DNA from: an uncultured Cellvibrio sp.
GTDB lineage: Bacteria > Pseudomonadota > Gammaproteobacteria > Pseudomonadales > Cellvibrionaceae
Direction of reading: 5' to 3'
Assembly (NCBI GenBank): GCA_946481735.1
Contig: CAMLOU010000171.1
Coordinates: 1 to 7,496, forward strand
Length of the DNA: 7,496 bases
Shown piece after piece: positions 5,436 to 7,496 of the stretch. Numbering within the stretch: position 1 is the first letter of the stretch; each line of letters begins with the position of its first letter. A model generated the notes under the pieces. That model made no database searches. It was not told where the DNA came from and worked only from the letters and a program-made list of their open reading frames with translations. A program made the position numbers and the translations under genes.

Positions 5436-7496
5436 ATGAGAACCGGTTTAATGCAACAGGGCTGTCAAGGTAATTTCGCTGGGCGCTTTATCCTATTGGT
5501 GATCACGGTCGTGGTCGCTCTCTCACTTTTTTCCACACCGACGCGGGCTGATGAATTCATTGAGGCGGATCATGTGCGCATTCGTTGGCTGGTGCCGGAA
5601 CAGTTTGCGGAAAATCCTCAGGAAAAAACCATCGGGCTCTATTTTGAGGTTGATCCGGAATGGCATGTGTATTGGCAAAATGCGGGTGATTCCGGTGCGG
5701 CGCCGCGTTTTGCGTTTACCAGCGATCAACTGGCGGTGGGTGATGCACAATGGCCCTTGCCCAAACGCTTGCCTATTGCCCATCTCACCAACATTGGTTA
5801 CGAAGGCAATGTTGCTTATTTATTTCCTGCGCAGCTGATTGCCAACGCCAACAATAACATAACTCTGACTGCTGATCTCGAATGGCTGGTGTGTAAAGAA
5901 GACTGCATCCCCGGTTTTGCCACTATGACACTGGAGCGGCCTATCGCCGGGGAGCAAGACCAATGGTCAGCGGCGGATGCCGGGATCATCGCGCAATTCC
6001 AGGCGCGCTTGCCGCAACCGCCGCAGGAGGCACCCTGGCAAATGGATTCACTGGTCTTCCATGCAGATACCGCGCAATTAGTGATGACATTACGCGGACC
6101 AAAAACCCAGGAGGCGCCGACCGCCTATCCGGTGGATGGCAATATTGTATCGGCGGCCAAACCGGACGTGACGGAAATCGCCGACGGCTATCAATTGCGT
6201 TTTACGACCATGCCGGGTGTGGCAACGCCGGCGCAAACCGATTTTATTGTGGTGGCAGGTGATAAAGCCTGGGATTTTTCAGCGCAACCTGTTTCCGCCG
6301 CCTCCGTCGTGCCGCCCGACACACAGCCATTAATGGTGTTGTTATTACTTGCGTTTGCCGGTGGTGTCATCCTGAATTTGATGCCCTGCGTATTCCCGGT
6401 ACTGTCGATTAAATTGTTTAGCTTGATTCAAACATCAGGGCAGGGTGCAGCGGCACATCGCGTGCGTGAAGGGTTTATGTATACCGCCGGGGTGTTGGCC
6501 ACCTTTGCTGTATTGGGTGGAATTTTTTTAGCCTTGCGCGCGGGTGGCTCAGCCATCGGTTGGGGCTTTCAATTGCAATCGCCAGTGGTGGTTATCGCCC
6601 TGGCATTATTGTTCTGGTTGATGGCATTAAGTTTTATCGGCGCGTTTGAATTCGGCCATTCGTTGATGAATCTGGCGGGTAAAGCGAACAGCCGCTCGTC
6701 ATTTGCGACGGGTGTGTTGGCGGTATTTGTCGCGGCGCCTTGTACCGGTCCGTTTATGGGCGCTGCGCTAGGTGCGTCTGCTGTGTTACCGGCGCCGCAA
6801 GCCATGGCTATTTTCCTGGGGCTGGGTGCCGGTTTGGCTGCACCGTTTTTGTTGTTGGCCATCAGCCCGAGGTTATCTGCCTTATTGCCTAAACCCGGTC
6901 CCTGGATGGAAACCCTGCGCCAGTTTTTAGCCTTTCCATTGTTTGCGACAGTGATCTGGTTGTTGTGGGTGTTGGGGCAATTGGTTGGTGACGATGGCTG
7001 GTTAATCGGAACGGGTTTGCTGTTGGTGGTGTCGTTGGTGATCTGGTTGTTGCGGTCTCATCGAATCATCGTAAAAACAGGTGCCGGTGTCATGGTGCTG
7101 CTGGCGATGGTGGTGTCGGTCAAGCAATTACAGCATGCGGAAACGGCGGCATTACCGACGGCGTCTGACAGTGCGTGGCAATCCTTTGATGCGCAAAAAG
7201 TTGCGGCGGCGAGGCAAAGTGGGCAAGCAGTGTTTATTGATTACACGGCGGCCTGGTGTATTACCTGTCAGGTGAATAAAAAACTGGTGTTGGATACCGA
7301 CGAGGCGAGTGCGTTGTTTGAGGCGCATGATGTGTTGCGGATTCGTGCGGATTGGACGCGTTACGATGAGGATATTACGGAGGCGTTGGCGGCGTTAAAT
7401 CGGAATTCGGTGCCGGTGTATGTGTTTTATCCGGCGGGGGGTGGGCAGGAGGTGTTGCCGCAGATTTTGACGTTGGATTTGATTCGGGAATTGTTT
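5436..7496 (+). CDS. DsbD/ScsB-like thiol:disulfide interchange protein (3' end outside window)
   Basis: The frame is open to the window edge, giving 687 residues, probably all but the last few tens. An N-terminal signal peptide (basic region, hydrophobic stretch at about 18-32, cleavage likely after TRA at 38) leads to a periplasmic DsbD-N/DsbC-like region (about 39-295) with HVYWQNAGDSG, GYEG and a CKEDC cysteine pair (153, 157). About eight membrane helices follow (about 297-563), with the two redox cysteines in LMPCVFP (Cys318) and AAPCTGP (Cys436). A C-terminal periplasmic thioredoxin-like domain has WCITC (608, 611) and a cis-Pro at SVP (660). Such proteins pass electrons from cytoplasmic thioredoxin to periplasmic substrates for disulfide reduction, copper tolerance or cytochrome c maturation. 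The whole layout fits ScsB or its relatives as well as DsbD. The start could be ATG 5436 or ATG 5451; neither has a strong Shine-Dalgarno and both keep the signal peptide. Confidence 0.92.
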   Translation, partial: MRTGLMQQGCQGNFAGRFILLVITVVVALSLFSTPTRADEFIEADHVRIRWLVPEQFAENPQEKTIGLYFEVDPEWHVYWQNAGDSGAAPRFAFTSDQLAVGDAQWPLPKRLPIAHLTNIGYEGNVAYLFPAQLIANANNNITLTADLEWLVCKEDCIPGFATMTLERPIAGEQDQWSAADAGIIAQFQARLPQPPQEAPWQMDSLVFHADTAQLVMTLRGPKTQEAPTAYPVDGNIVSAAKPDVTEIADGYQLRFTTMPGVATPAQTDFIVVAGDKAWDFSAQPVSAASVVPPDTQPLMVLLLLAFAGGVILNLMPCVFPVLSIKLFSLIQTSGQGAAAHRVREGFMYTAGVLATFAVLGGIFLALRAGGSAIGWGFQLQSPVVVIALALLFWLMALSFIGAFEFGHSLMNLAGKANSRSSFATGVLAVFVAAPCTGPFMGAALGASAVLPAPQAMAIFLGLGAGLAAPFLLLAISPRLSALLPKPGPWMETLRQFLAFPLFATVIWLLWVLGQLVGDDGWLIGTGLLLVVSLVIWLLRSHRIIVKTGAGVMVLLAMVVSVKQLQHAETAALPTASDSAWQSFDAQKVAAARQSGQAVFIDYTAAWCITCQVNKKLVLDTDEASALFEAHDVLRIRADWTRYDEDITEALAALNRNSVPVYVFYPAGGGQEVLPQILTLDLIRELF

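Noticed and set aside
4090..7496. Multi-gene antiphage system made of the SIR2-like gene and its neighbours
   Set aside because: Neighbours are a LysR regulator and a DsbD-like membrane protein. No ATPase, nuclease, Argonaute, SLOG/TIR partner or other defence gene is visible, so I do not join them into a system.

Overview
The window looks like chromosomal DNA from a Gram-negative proteobacterium, most likely a gammaproteobacterium. The grounds are roughly 50% GC, strong Shine-Dalgarno sites before several genes, a SPOR-type fragment, an old yellow enzyme/LysR locus, and an inner-membrane DsbD/ScsB-type protein with a signal peptide and periplasmic domains. A Cellvibrio-like source is my guess only. 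No rRNA, tRNA, transposase, CRISPR array or phage gene was seen.

Layout, left to right. (1) The 3' end of a plus-strand gene, probably a SPOR domain (2-208), converges on a small minus-strand DUF6150-type repeat protein (215-493). (2) An unrecognised 108-residue protein (567-893, plus) is divergent from the DUF6150 gene. Its last codons overlap a minus-strand intrinsic terminator (864-894). (3) That terminator closes a two-gene minus-strand operon: a zinc-independent MDR oxidoreductase (2025-3038) followed by a NemA-like old yellow enzyme (902-1993). (4) A divergent LysR regulator (3159-4055, plus) shares a 120-bp intergenic region with the operon. That region holds a perfect 10-bp inverted repeat with a 5-bp spacer, the best operator candidate here. 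(5) 34 bp after lysR is a stand-alone SIR2-like protein (4090-5310) with the NAD-site motifs but no zinc-binding cysteines. (6) After a 125-bp gap, a DsbD/ScsB-like thiol:disulfide interchange protein runs off the right edge (5436-7496), missing only its extreme C-terminus.

How the genes may work together. The LysR gene and the MDR/OYE operon form a plausible self-contained unit for reducing electrophilic alkenes, quinones or similar compounds, with LysR sensing the stress or substrate. The SIR2-like gene is the main candidate for an under-described function. Its motifs fit the NAD-consuming SIR2 group used in several antiphage systems, but no partner gene or defence island is visible, so this is inference. 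The DsbD-like protein would carry electrons from the cytoplasm to periplasmic thiol proteins and is probably a separate transcription unit.
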